Part shown: piece by piece, positions 53,151 through 63,900 of the stretch
Position numbering within the stretch: the first letter of the stretch is position 1
Layout of the letters: each line of letters begins with the position of its first letter
Assembly: GCF_017826695.1 (NCBI RefSeq)
Contig: NZ_JAFFZW010000004.1
Span: 186,001-250,000, forward strand
Direction of reading: 5' to 3'
Origin: Pseudomonas alliivorans
GTDB lineage: Bacteria; Pseudomonadota; Gammaproteobacteria; Pseudomonadales; Pseudomonadaceae
DNA length: 64,000 bases
Program-made: the position numbers and the translations under genes
The notes under the pieces: generated by a model
Seen by the model: the letters and a program-made list of their open reading frames with translations, nothing else
Databases searched by the model: none
What the model was told of the DNA's origin: nothing

Positions 53151-53645
53151 ATGCGTGTTTTTTTGCTGATGTTCTTACTTTTTCCGGTACTCGAGCTGTT
53201 CATTCTGGTTCGGGTCGGCATGTCCATTGGTTTTCTCTGGACTTTCCTGCTGGTCCTGGCGACATCGATGCTGGGACTTTTCGTCATGCGCGTGGCGGGT
53301 TTCGCCACGGCTCTGCGTGCCCGTGAAAGCCTTTCCCGTGGTGAGCTGCCTGCCCAGCAGATGCTCGAAGGTCTGATGGTTGCAGTAGGCGGTGGCTTGC
53401 TGCTGTTGCCAGGCTTCATCAGTGACATTCTGGGCGTGATCTGCCTGCTGCCTGTGACTCGCCGGTTGCTGATCAGCAAGGTACGTCAACGCGCCGAGGC
53501 TCAGGCCATGCGCCAGCGCGCCTTCGCCGATGATCTGCAGAGCCGTGCCGACGAGCAAACGGCGAACGGCCGCACGCACGCAATTCACCAGCCCACCCGC
53601 GAGCCCGACGTGATCGAGGGCGAGTTCGAGCACCGGGACAAATAA
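53151..53645 (+). CDS. fxsA: FxsA family inner-membrane protein
   Basis: The product is 164 residues. The N-terminal part has the FxsA pattern of membrane helices: FLLMFLLFPVLELFILVRVG, then GFLWTFLLVLATSMLGLFV, and GGGLLLLPGFISDILG around residue 85. A charged cytoplasmic tail (about 110-164) follows. E. coli FxsA modulates phage T7 exclusion by F plasmids, and its normal role is unclear. It precedes groES, as I recall from other pseudomonads and E. coli (near groESL). The start ATG 53151 follows GAGGAA; a TTG directly before it is unlikely. Confidence 0.88.
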   Translation: MRVFLLMFLLFPVLELFILVRVGMSIGFLWTFLLVLATSMLGLFVMRVAGFATALRARESLSRGELPAQQMLEGLMVAVGGGLLLLPGFISDILGVICLLPVTRRLLISKVRQRAEAQAMRQRAFADDLQSRADEQTANGRTHAIHQPTREPDVIEGEFEHRDK

Positions 53646-53664
53646 ACCCTTCAATACCTTCGCT

Positions 53665-53688
53665 GCGCGGCACCTTCGGGTGCCGCGC
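53665..53688 (+). terminator. UUCG-tetraloop hairpin after fxsA
   Basis: A perfect 10-base stem GCGCGGCACC / GGTGCCGCGC is capped by TTCG, an unusually stable RNA loop. The T content after it is low, so termination efficiency is uncertain. Confidence 0.65.
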
Positions 53689-53733
53689 TCGTTTGCGGGC
53701 TTTGTCAGGCTGCAAAAATTTTCTTGCCCAAGC

Positions 53734-53761
53734 CTTGTAATAACCTTGCCCGCCCTTATGT
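53734..53761 (+). promoter_or_regulatory. Probable sigma-32 heat-shock promoter of groESL
   Basis: CTTGTAA (53734-53740), a 12-base spacer and CCCTTATGT (53753-53761) resemble the sigma-32 consensus CTTGAAA-N12-14-CCCCATNT. It lies about 140 bases before groES. I see no CIRCE-type inverted repeat. Confidence 0.5.
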
Positions 53762-53902
53762 ATGGGTCACCGCAAGGTTTCTGGCCTGATTGCCAGACCG
53801 TATTCTGCGGTTCGCGCGTCGAACCGTAACCGGCAAGTCCGGAATTTATAACAGGCCGGTGCATTCACCGGACGCTCAACAACCATAATCAGGAGATCGA
53901 CA

Positions 53903-54196
53903 ATGAAGCTTCGTCCTCTGCATGACCGCGTCGTAATCCGTCGCAGCGAAGAAGAAACGAAAACTGCCGGCGGTATCGTTCTGCCAGGTTCGGCTGCCGA
54001 AAAGCCAAACCGTGGCGAGATCGTCGCTGTTGGTACCGGCCGCGTGCTGGACAACGGTGAAGTACGTGCGCTGGCCGTGAAAGTGGGTGACAAAGTGGTG
54101 TTTGGCCCTTATTCCGGCAGCAACACTGTGAAAGTAGACGGCGAAGACCTGCTGGTGATGAGCGAGAACGAGATTCTCGCTGTTATCGAAGGCTGA
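53903..54196 (+). CDS. groES: Co-chaperonin GroES
   Basis: The product is 97 residues with the standard GroES signatures: [17 protein letters not shown] at the N terminus, the mobile-loop region [15 protein letters not shown] that contacts GroEL, and [14 protein letters not shown] at the end. It caps the GroEL chamber as a heptamer. The ribosome binding site AGGAGA lies seven bases before the ATG. It is followed by groEL 49 bases later in one operon. Confidence 0.98.
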   Translation: MKLRPLHDRVVIRRSEEETKTAGGIVLPGSAAEKPNRGEIVAVGTGRVLDNGEVRALAVKVGDKVVFGPYSGSNTVKVDGEDLLVMSENEILAVIEG

Positions 54197-54209
54197 GTGC
54201 TCGCGCTGA

Positions 54210-55889
<1,680 letters not shown>

Positions 55890-55921
55890 GCCGGCTTTAC
55901 CCCTCAAGCAACACCCATCAT

Positions 55922-55950
55922 AAAAAACCCCGCCTTGTGCGGGGTTTTTT
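55922..55950 (+). terminator. Rho-independent terminator of groESL
   Basis: A perfect 12-base stem AAAAAACCCCGC / GCGGGGTTTTTT has a 5-base loop and ends in six T. Confidence 0.95.
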
Positions 55951-56029
55951 ATAGCTGGTCTGCAGTCCGGCGTTAGCGCTGTCATGCTCTTTTAACGCGA
56001 TAGTACGAAGCACCACCGAATCAGTGTCA

Positions 56030-56170
56030 GGACGAAGGAACCCCGGCGAAGCCGGGGCCGTAACTAGCGCGAAGGAGTTTGCTTACGGCGCTCCGTCAAA
56101 GTGGCGCAACCTGTGCCATTTGTGACACGCAGCGCCACGGGCCTAATGCCCACGCGAAACGGTGGGCATG
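56030..56170. other. Hairpin-rich intergenic segment after groEL
   Basis: Within the 320-base gap between groEL and the PAP2 gene are three good inverted repeats: CCCCGGC-GAA-GCCGGGG (56041-56057), GTGGCGC / GCGCCAC (56101-56107 with 56132-56138), and ATGCCCAC / GTGGGCAT (56146-56153 with 56162-56169). None has a T-tract. No ORF is supportable. It may be a small RNA, an attenuator or palindromic repeats; the strand is undetermined. Confidence 0.4.
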
Positions 56171-56209
56171 ATCAGTGTGAAGCCAGCTTTGGTATGACGA
56201 GGTGAAACG

Positions 56210-56938
56210 TCAGCGCGAGAGCTGAACTGCCGGTTCGCGGCGTTCAGGCCTGTACAGCACGAAGTAATAAACCCCCAGACATATCAACCAGCAGAACACC
56301 GCCGTCCACAGGTTGTGCGACAGAAAGTGCGCCCCCTGCAGCATACGACCCACCGAAAAGATCGATCCCAGCGTGAATGCCAGTATCAGCCCGGCTTTGG
56401 CCAGACGTGGCTTGCGGTCGCGAAACATGAAGAACAGGGCGAACAGAGTAAAACCGGTAGCCGCATGACCGCCTGGCCAGCAGCGACCGGGCTTGTCGGT
56501 TGCCGGTCGCGGGCTGAGCAGTTCGCTGTAGGTTTCCTGGCCGCCGAACTCGGTCAGGCTCCAGGGACACTGTACGGAGGTTGCGACCTTGAGCGGTGTC
56601 ACGAAACCGGTAGCCAAGGCCATCGACAGCACCAGATACCCCAGTTCACGACGCCACGGCATCATGCGCTCGACCTTGAAGGACGCAGCGAAGCTGATCA
56701 TCGCCAGTACTCCAATCGCCATCACCACCTGTTTGGCGCGATCATGCAGCACGTCTTCCAGAAAGTAGCTGTGCCTGCCGATGAACGCACCGGTCGCCGG
56801 ATCGAAGGCGAGTCTGGCAAGGTCCATGTCCACTGTGGTCAGTTCCAGCAGAACCAGTATCAGAGCGGTGACGGCAGGTATGCCCAGGTATATCCAGAGG
56901 TTGAGCGGACGGGAGTACGGCGGGGAGGCGGCTTTCAA
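56210..56938 (-). CDS. PAP2-superfamily membrane phosphatase (COG3907 type)
   Basis: The product is 242 residues with about six transmembrane helices. The PAP2 active-site elements are present in order: TPLKVATSVQCPWSL (lysine region), PGGHAATGFTLFALFF (the PSGH-type motif, here PGGH) and RMLQGAHFLSHNLWTA (arginine and histidine of motif 3). In that motif the usual aspartate is histidine/asparagine, as in the COG3907 subgroup. Relatives remove phosphate from lipid A or undecaprenyl pyrophosphate; the exact lipid is unknown. The start is TTG 56938, and the site upstream is weak. It is divergent from colR, which suggests an envelope role. Confidence 0.82.
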   Translation of the reverse strand: MKAASPPYSRPLNLWIYLGIPAVTALILVLLELTTVDMDLARLAFDPATGAFIGRHSYFLEDVLHDRAKQVVMAIGVLAMISFAASFKVERMMPWRRELGYLVLSMALATGFVTPLKVATSVQCPWSLTEFGGQETYSELLSPRPATDKPGRCWPGGHAATGFTLFALFFMFRDRKPRLAKAGLILAFTLGSIFSVGRMLQGAHFLSHNLWTAVFCWLICLGVYYFVLYRPERREPAVQLSR

Positions 56939-57119
56939 TATGGCAAATCCGGTTCAGTGGAAGACGGGCCGCAGTCATGAATTGCGGCAATTTTGTTTCG
57001 GAGTGTGTCACGCGAGTTGTGAATTCTAGATGAAAAAATCGTTAGGCCATTTCGGCGCTGGCCCTGACGTCCACTTCGTCTTAAGCTGCGCCAGCCCAAA
57101 TTGCATATGAGAGTGCTCC

Positions 57120-57803
57120 ATGCGAATTCTTCTGGTTGAAGACAACCGCGACATCCTGGCAAACATGGCCGATTACCTGGGCATGAAAGGCTACACCGTC
57201 GATTGCGCACAGGATGGCCTCTCGGGACTGCATCTGGCTGCCACCGAACATTACGATTTGATCGTGCTGGACATCATGCTGCCCGGTATCGACGGTTACA
57301 CCCTGTGCAAGCGCCTGCGTGAAGACGCTCGTCGTGATACGCCGGTGATCATGCTGACCGCACGTGACCAGCTCGACGACCGCCTGCAGGGCTTTCGCTC
57401 CGGCGCCGATGATTACCTGCTCAAGCCATTCGCCCTGTCCGAACTGGCGGCGCGCATAGAAGCTGTACTGCGTCGCGCCCAGGGCGGCGGGCGTCGCACC
57501 TTGCAGGTTTCCGATCTGATCTACGATCTCGACACGCTTGAGGTGACACGGGAAGGGCGGATGCTCAAGCTCAACCCGGTCGGTCTCAAGCTGCTCGCGG
57601 TCTTGATGCAGAAAAGCCCGCACGTGTTGCGTCGTGAAATTCTTGAAGAAGCGCTGTGGGGCGATGATTGCCCTGACAGCGACAGCCTGCGCAGTCACGT
57701 GCATCAGTTGCGTCAGGTGATCGACAAACCGTTTTCCAAGCCATTGCTGCAAACCGTACACGGTGTGGGCTACCGCTTGGCCGAGGGCCGGGATGGAGTT
57801 TAA
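57120..57803 (+). CDS. colR: Response regulator ColR (OmpR family)
   Basis: The product is 227 residues. The receiver domain has ILLVEDNRDI, the phospho-acceptor aspartate in IVLDIMLPGIDGY (about residue 51) and the lysine in YLLKPFALSEL. The C-terminal winged helix has RSHVHQLRQVIDKPF as recognition helix and ends LQTVHGVGYRLAEG. ColR controls outer-membrane and lipopolysaccharide-modifying genes in response to excess metal and membrane stress. Identification rests on close resemblance plus the colS, warA and inaA-type neighbours. It overlaps colS by 11 bases. Confidence 0.9.
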   Translation: MRILLVEDNRDILANMADYLGMKGYTVDCAQDGLSGLHLAATEHYDLIVLDIMLPGIDGYTLCKRLREDARRDTPVIMLTARDQLDDRLQGFRSGADDYLLKPFALSELAARIEAVLRRAQGGGRRTLQVSDLIYDLDTLEVTREGRMLKLNPVGLKLLAVLMQKSPHVLRREILEEALWGDDCPDSDSLRSHVHQLRQVIDKPFSKPLLQTVHGVGYRLAEGRDGV

Positions 57804-59082
57804 ACAGAGCCTTGCCCAGCGCATCATCATCGCGTTTGCCCTGATGAGCGCGCTGGTCGCCGGATCCTTTGCAATCGGCATTATTTCCACCGTTCACCTG
57901 GTCGAAGAGAAATTGATTTCCGCAGGTCTGGGCGGCGATCTCAACCGCCTCATGCTGATGGACAGCGTCAGCGACTGGAGCCATCGGCCCAAGCCTGACC
58001 AATTGTTCTACTTCACCAACGGCCCCGGCGACTTCGACCTGCCCAAGGACTTGCGTCATCTTGAACCCGGCTTTCACGAAGTATTTCGCGGGCCGCTGTC
58101 CTATCACGCGATGATCGAAGTGGTCGATGGCCGGCACTACGCCTTGCTGCAGGACCAGAGCGATTTCGAAGAGCGCGAGCGCGTGCTGTTCGCGGTGGTG
58201 CTGGTGGGCTTCGTACTCGCGTTGGCGCTGGCCGTCTTCCTGGGCTGGGTGCTTGCCCGACGCGTGATGGCGCCGGTTGTGCGGCTGGCCAGACAGGTCC
58301 GCCATCGTGACCAGTTGCTGGGCCTTGCGCCGCCTCTGGCGCCTGACTATGCCGCAGACGAAGTGGGTGAACTGGCCGTCGCCTTCGATGCCACGCTGGG
58401 GCGTCTGCGCCAGGCATTGATTCGCGAACGGATGTTCACCAGCGACGTGAGTCATGAGCTGCGTACGCCGTTGATGGTGCTGGCCAGCTCCTGCGAACTG
58501 TTGCTCGAAAACCCGGCACTTGATCAGCGTGCGCGCCGTCAGGTAGAGCGCATCGCTCGTGCCTGTGAAGAGATGCGTGATCTGGTCCAGACCTTCCTGA
58601 TGCTCGCCCGCACGCAACGCGAGGATCCGGCCATGACGCCCAAGGCGACGCTGGTCGGCGTGGCTGAGCAACTGATCTCGCAATGGCGTGACCCGATAGA
58701 GGGCAAAGGACTCACGCTGACCTACAACCCGCCACCTGAAGGTCAGGTCTCCGAGATTCGCTACAACGCAACGTTCCTTCATGCCGTGATGGGCAATCTG
58801 CTGCGCAATGCCCTGCACTACACCGACCACGGTTTCATTACGCTGACACTGCAGTCCGAAAGTTTTGTCGTCGAAGACAGCGGTGTCGGTATCCCGGAAG
58901 AGAAACGCGAAGCCATGTTCGAACCCTTCGTGCGGGGTAACGAGCAGCGTGGCGAAGGCCTGGGGCTCGGCCTGTCGCTGGTTCAGCGTATCTGTGCCAA
59001 CCAAGGGTGGAGCGTCAGCCTGACTCCGATGGAGCCCCACGGGTGCCGCTTCAAGGTTACGCTGGACATCGTCAAGCCGTAA
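57793..59082 (+). CDS. colS: Sensor histidine kinase ColS
   Basis: The product is 429 residues. Two transmembrane helices (about 11-33 and 131-153) enclose a periplasmic loop of about 95 residues. Just before the second helix the loop carries an ExxE motif, EERE at residues 126-129, the metal-sensing position reported for P. putida ColS; His95, Glu96 and His105 are also in the loop. The cytoplasmic part has HAMP, TSDVSHELRTPLMVL (H box), NLLRNALHYTD, VEDSGVGIP and GLGLGLSLV. It probably senses iron or zinc excess and phosphorylates ColR. The start is ATG 57793, inside colR. Confidence 0.9.
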   Translation: MEFKQSLAQRIIIAFALMSALVAGSFAIGIISTVHLVEEKLISAGLGGDLNRLMLMDSVSDWSHRPKPDQLFYFTNGPGDFDLPKDLRHLEPGFHEVFRGPLSYHAMIEVVDGRHYALLQDQSDFEERERVLFAVVLVGFVLALALAVFLGWVLARRVMAPVVRLARQVRHRDQLLGLAPPLAPDYAADEVGELAVAFDATLGRLRQALIRERMFTSDVSHELRTPLMVLASSCELLLENPALDQRARRQVERIARACEEMRDLVQTFLMLARTQREDPAMTPKATLVGVAEQLISQWRDPIEGKGLTLTYNPPPEGQVSEIRYNATFLHAVMGNLLRNALHYTDHGFITLTLQSESFVVEDSGVGIPEEKREAMFEPFVRGNEQRGEGLGLGLSLVQRICANQGWSVSLTPMEPHGCRFKVTLDIVKP

Positions 59083-59182
59083 TGTCCGTCTGGACCCCTC
59101 GCGTGCAAGCCGCTCTCTGACCAGAGGCGGCGCACATGGCACGCAAGTACCTGTAAACTCTGGAAACATTTAGCCGGTCAAT

Positions 59183-59198
59183 GTGACGTTTTTTTCAC
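59183..59198 (+). promoter_or_regulatory. Probable ColR binding site upstream of warA
   Basis: GTGACGTTTTTTTCAC matches 15 of 16 positions of the ColR consensus as I recall it, (T/C)(T/C)NA(C/G)NN(T/C)TTTTTCAC. It lies 69 bases before the warA ATG, in the 184-base gap after colS. Confidence 0.7.
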
Positions 59199-59266
59199 AT
59201 TCAGATGACCTGACGATGACGGCAGCCTGACTAATTTGGCTGCCATTAACGTCAGGAGATGCTCTC

Positions 59267-59947
59267 ATGAGCGACCGCATTGAACTTGAGTTTTCCCGTA
59301 AGTACGACAAGGACCACGCTCGCCAGTACCTGGAAAAACATCAGGACGGTCTATGGCGCAAGTTGTCTCACTATCGCGACGAACAATTGGCACGAAAGGC
59401 GCTGCATATGGTCGGAGATCCCGGTCTGGTACTGGATCTTCCCTGCGGGGCAGGTCGGTTCTGGCCCTTGCTGGCCGAAAAGCCCAATCGTTCCATCATT
59501 GGAGCGGACAACTCCGCCGACATGCTGCGAACCGCCTGTGAGTCTCAACCGGCTGATGTGGTGAAAAGGGTACGACCTTTGCAGACGTCTGCTTTTGCAA
59601 TCGACCTGCCTGACAACGCTGTGGACAGCATCTTCTGTATGCGTCTGTTGCACCACGTCGGGCAATCGAGCGACCGGATGGCTCTGTTACGGGAGTTTCA
59701 GCGCGTTACCCGCGACAGTGTCATTGTCTCATTGTGGGTGGATGGCAATTTCAAGGCCTGGAGGCGCAGAAAACTCGAGAGCCAGCGTCACGAGAAAAAT
59801 GGGCAGGAAAGTTACCAGAACCGTTTTGTGTTACCGGTCACTACCGCAGAAACCGAATTTGAAGAGGCAGGATTTCGCATTCAGAAGCGAATGGACTTCC
59901 TGCCGATGTACGCCATGTGGCGAGTCTATGTATTGCGTAAAAGGTGA
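59267..59947 (+). CDS. warA: SAM-dependent methyltransferase, WarA type
   Basis: The product is 226 residues. A class I methyltransferase domain is marked by LVLDLPCGAGRFWPLL (motif I, near residue 55), IIGADNSADML and the AVDSIFCMRLLHHV region. The N-terminal helices (YDKDHARQYLEKHQDGLWRKL) are rich in charge. In P. aeruginosa the homologue beside colS (WarA) is reported to act with the kinase WarB in lipopolysaccharide modification. That role here rests on synteny. A probable ColR box lies upstream. It is four bases before the kinase gene. Confidence 0.82.
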   Translation: MSDRIELEFSRKYDKDHARQYLEKHQDGLWRKLSHYRDEQLARKALHMVGDPGLVLDLPCGAGRFWPLLAEKPNRSIIGADNSADMLRTACESQPADVVKRVRPLQTSAFAIDLPDNAVDSIFCMRLLHHVGQSSDRMALLREFQRVTRDSVIVSLWVDGNFKAWRRRKLESQRHEKNGQESYQNRFVLPVTTAETEFEEAGFRIQKRMDFLPMYAMWRVYVLRKR

Positions 59948-59951
59948 ATAG

Positions 59952-60671
59952 ATGGGTCTGCAGTCCTTGAGGGAACCGGTTGTGAACCCGGAAAATAACG
60001 GGTTCAGTCACTTTTGGAGCCAGCGAGGCGAATGGGTTGAAGAGCCCAACGTGCGGCGTGGTGGCGAGAGCGGCGTACAACGGTTGGTCACGGACGATGG
60101 ACAGACGCTCTACAGCAAACGGCAGACTGGCCATATCTACCGCAGCTGGTTGCATCCGTTTGGACGCCCGACCGTACTTCGCGAGCGTGATGCGCTTGAA
60201 GGTCTGAACAGGCTGGGCGTCGGTGTGCCGCAGATCGTGTTCTGCGGAGCCGAGCGCACCGAAAACGAATGGCGTGCGCTTCTGGTAACCGAGGCCCTCG
60301 AAGGATTCGAAGAGTTCGAAAAATGGCTTGCTGCAGGTGGTCGCGAGCAATACGGCGAACTGTTGTACGAGCAAATGCTGAGCGAAATCGGTAAAACGCT
60401 GGCACGCATGCATTTGGGGCGTTGGCAGCACAGCTGTCTTTATATCAAGCATATTTTTGTGCGTGTTACCGGCGAGGGCGCCCAGGCCAGAGCCGAGGTT
60501 GCACTGCTTGACCTGGAAAAGGGTCGTCGTCGCTGGACAGCCTACGGGGCCGCGCAGCATGACATGAAGCAACTCAGACGCCATTCGTCATTCAGTGCCG
60601 CAGACTGGCAGAAGTTGGTCTATTTTTACCAGGCGGCGTTTGGCAGCTCTATCAAAGGTTTAGAGTCATGA
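59952..60671 (+). CDS. warB: InaA/WarB-type lipopolysaccharide kinase family protein
   Basis: The product is 239 residues with a degenerate protein-kinase-like fold: YSKRQTGHIYRSWLHPFGRP holds the nucleotide-binding lysine region. LLVTEALEGFEEFEKWL is the hinge, IGKTLARMHLGRWQHSCLYIKHIFV the catalytic loop (with KHIF where kinases have D-x-x-x-x-N) and VALLDLEKGRR the metal-binding DLE. Relatives phosphorylate core heptose in LPS (WaaP and InaA families). The ATG is four bases after warA, and the stop overlaps the next gene by four bases, so the three form an operon. Confidence 0.85.
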   Translation: MGLQSLREPVVNPENNGFSHFWSQRGEWVEEPNVRRGGESGVQRLVTDDGQTLYSKRQTGHIYRSWLHPFGRPTVLRERDALEGLNRLGVGVPQIVFCGAERTENEWRALLVTEALEGFEEFEKWLAAGGREQYGELLYEQMLSEIGKTLARMHLGRWQHSCLYIKHIFVRVTGEGAQARAEVALLDLEKGRRRWTAYGAAQHDMKQLRRHSSFSAADWQKLVYFYQAAFGSSIKGLES

Positions 60672-60895
60672 AGCTCGAAATGGCTAGAGGTTTGTTCGTG
60701 TTCGCGGCGTTGGCGACTGCAACAGTCGCCATGGCGGCGCTTGAACAACCGGGCACGAAGATCCTGAGTGCCCAGCACGGAGAAGGGCATTGTCCTTTGC
60801 CTCGTGCAATCAAGAGTCAAGTAGCAGTGAAGCCCGATCACGATCTGCTGCTCCTGATGTACAGCCTGGCACAGGGTACCGGTTCGAAAAATTGA
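60668..60895 (+). CDS. Small exported protein, unknown function
   Basis: The product is 75 residues. A signal peptide (about residues 1-23, MARGLFVFAALATATVAMA) is predicted to be cut after AMA, leaving about 52 residues with EQPGTKILSAQHGEGHCPLPRA in its N-terminal half and a leucine-rich stretch (HDLLLLMYSL) near the end. There is one cysteine and I recognise no domain. Its ATG overlaps the stop of the kinase gene (ATGA), so it is translationally coupled to the presumed ColR-controlled operon. A terminator follows 18 bases later. Confidence 0.75.
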   Translation: MKLEMARGLFVFAALATATVAMAALEQPGTKILSAQHGEGHCPLPRAIKSQVAVKPDHDLLLLMYSLAQGTGSKN

Positions 60896-60912
60896 AAACT
60901 CCTTTGACCTGA

Positions 60913-60937
60913 AAGGCCCCTTGTCGGGGCCTTTGTC
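60913..60937. terminator. Terminator after the war operon
   Basis: A perfect 9-base stem AAAGGCCCC / GGGGCCTTT with loop TTGTC is followed by a T-containing stretch. It lies between this operon and the convergent RND gene and may serve both. Confidence 0.8.
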
Positions 60938-60950
60938 GTTTGGCAAGGGG

Positions 60951-63900
60951 TCAATGTACGACAGGGCTGGCACGCTCTGCCCGTTTGTCAGGCACAGCCA
61001 GCAAGGTGTACACGCAAGGCAGGACGATAAGCGTGAACAGCGTGCCGACTGACATGCCGGTCGCGATAACCATACCGATGTCGAAACGGCTGACAGCTCC
61101 GGCGCCGGTTGCCAGTATCAGTGGCACCATTGCGAATACCATTGCCGCCGTTGTCATCAAGACCGGGCGCAGACGAATCGCTGCAGCTTCTTCCACGGCT
61201 TCCCTCGCCGACAGTCCCTGGTGCCGACGCAACTGGTTGGCGAACTCGACAATCAGAATGCCGTGCTTGCTGATCAGGCCGATCAAGGTCACCAGCCCGA
61301 CCTGGGTATAGATGTTCATGCTCGATAACCCCAGAAACAGCGGGATCAAGGCCCCGCAGATCGACAGCGGGACCGTCACCAGAATCACCAGCGGGTCGCG
61401 GAAGCTTTCGAACTGCGCCGCCAGCACCAGAAAGATGATCGCCAGGGCCAGCGCGAACGTTATCCAAAGGGCACTGCCTTCCTGGACATACTGCCTGGAT
61501 GCCCCCGCGTAGTCGTAAGCGAAACCTTCAGGCGCCTCTTCACTTGCAATCTGTCTGACGGTTTCGAGCGCCTCGCCCATGCTGACGATGGGAAAGCCCT
61601 GAATGATCGCCGAGTTGAGTTGCTGGAACTGATTCAACTGTCGCGGCCGTGCCCGGTCGCTGACGGTGATCAGGGTGGAAAGCGCCAATAACTGGCCCTC
61701 GCTGTTTCTGACGTAATAGTTGTTCAGCCACCCGGGATTGTCGCGGTAGGCACGTTCCACCTGGGCAATGACCTTATAGCTGCGTCCTTCGAGGGTGAAA
61801 CGATTGATTTCCGCCTCGGCCAGCAAGGTTGCCAGCGTACCGCCCAGATCCTGCATGGACACGCCCATCTGCGCTGCCTTGGCTCGGTCGATATCCACAA
61901 CCACTTCCGGTTTGTCGAAAGCCAGGTCGATGTCCATGAAGGCGAACTTGCCCGAATCGGTTGCGCGTTTTTTGATCCGTTCGGCAACCTCCAGCAGCGC
62001 CGGATAGTCGTTCGGTGTATTGATCACGAACTGAAACGGCAGCCCTTCGCCGGTTCCCGGTAGTGAAGGCAGGTTGAAGCCGAATATCTGCAGCCCGGGA
62101 ATATCGGAGAGTCGGGCCTGCACCTCAGGCAGGATCTCCATCTGAGTGCGAGTCCGCTCGTTCCAGGGCTTGAGCAGGAACCCGCCCACGCCAGTCTGCA
62201 CGCCATTGAAGCCGTTGATCTGGAACGATGAATAGTATTCGGGAAAGGCTTTGAACAGCGCCACGAACCGGTCGGTATAAGCGTTGATGTAATTCAGGTT
62301 GGTGGTCTGAGGCGATGTGGCCATCATGAAAATGATGCCTTGATCCTCGTCCGGTGCCAGCTCCGATTTGGTGAACATGAGCAGCACCGGAATCAGGCAC
62401 AGCACGATGATCGCGAATACCACGACCACCGGACGGGTATTGAGCGTGGTATGCAGGATGCGTCGGTAGCGCACTTTGAGCCTTTCGAATACTTGATCGA
62501 GTCTGTGCGCCAGGCCGCTGGGGTTTTCTTCGCGGCGCAACAACATGGCGCACATCATGGGCGAGAGGGTGAGGGCAACGATGCCGGAAATGACCACCGC
62601 TCCTGCCAGGGTCAAGGCGAACTCCCTGAACAGCGCACCGGTCAGTCCTTCCAGAAAGCCGATCGGGGCGTATACGGCGGCCAGCGTGATGGTCATCGAC
62701 ATCACCGGCATAGCGATCTCTCTTGCGCCTTCAATGGCGGCCTCGAACGGCGTCCTCCCTCCCTCGATGTGCCGGTGGATGTTCTCGACCACCACAATCG
62801 CGTCGTCCACCACCAGACCGATCGCCAGCACCATTGCCAGCAACGTCAGCAGGTTGATCGAATAGCCCATCAACTGCATGAAGAACAGCACACCGATCAT
62901 CGACAACGGAATGGTGACCACCGGGATCAGCACCGAGCGCAGCGCACCGAGGAACAGAAAGACCACCACGATCACGATCAGCACGGCTTCTAGGAGTGTT
63001 TTCACCACTTCATGAATCGACGCCTGGATGAACAGGGTCGCGTCGTAGGCGATGGACACCTTGAGGCTCGGCGGCAACTGGCTTTCCAACTCCGGCATGA
63101 TGCGCCGCACTTCTTTGATGACATCCAGCGGGTTGGAACTCGGCGTGCCTTTGATGCCGATGTACACGGAGGGAATGCCATCGAACGAGCTGACGGTGTT
63201 GTAGTTCTCGGCGCCCATCTCTACCCGTGCCACGTCACCCAGCAACACACGGCTGTCGCCATTGGTTTTCAAGGGGATAGTGGCGAAGGCCTCGGCAGAC
63301 TTCAGTTCGGTGGTGGCGTTGATGCTGGTAACCACGTATTCGCCCTTGATCTCGCCAGCCGCCGACAGAAAGTTGTAACGACGCACTGCATCGGTGACAT
63401 CGGCGGCTGTCAGGCCGAAACCGGCAAGGCGCACCGGGTCCAGCCAGAGGCGCATCGCAAACACCTGATTACCCAGAATCTCCGCCTCGGCCATGCCCGG
63501 CAGTGTCGCCAGACGGGGTTGAATGACGCGTGACAGGTAGTCGGTGATCTGCGGATTGTTCAATTGTGAGCTGTAGAAACTGACGTACATCAGCGCCGAC
63601 GCATCAGCCGCCTCTTTGCTCAACACAGGATCCTCGGCGTCCTGCGGCAGTTTGTTCTTGACCTCGTTGGCCTTGGCCAGCAACTCGGTGAACAGCCGGT
63701 CGCTGTCAGCCCCGATGCGTGCGTAGATAGAGATGATCGAGAAGTTCTGGCGACTGACCGAGGTCATGTAGTCGATGCCCTCGGCACTGGCCAGACTCTG
63801 CTGCAGCGGCTGGGTGATATAGCCCTGAATGGTTTCGGCGTTGGCGCCGGGATAGGCCGTCGTTACGGTGATCAGCGCATTTTCCATCTGCGGATACTGG

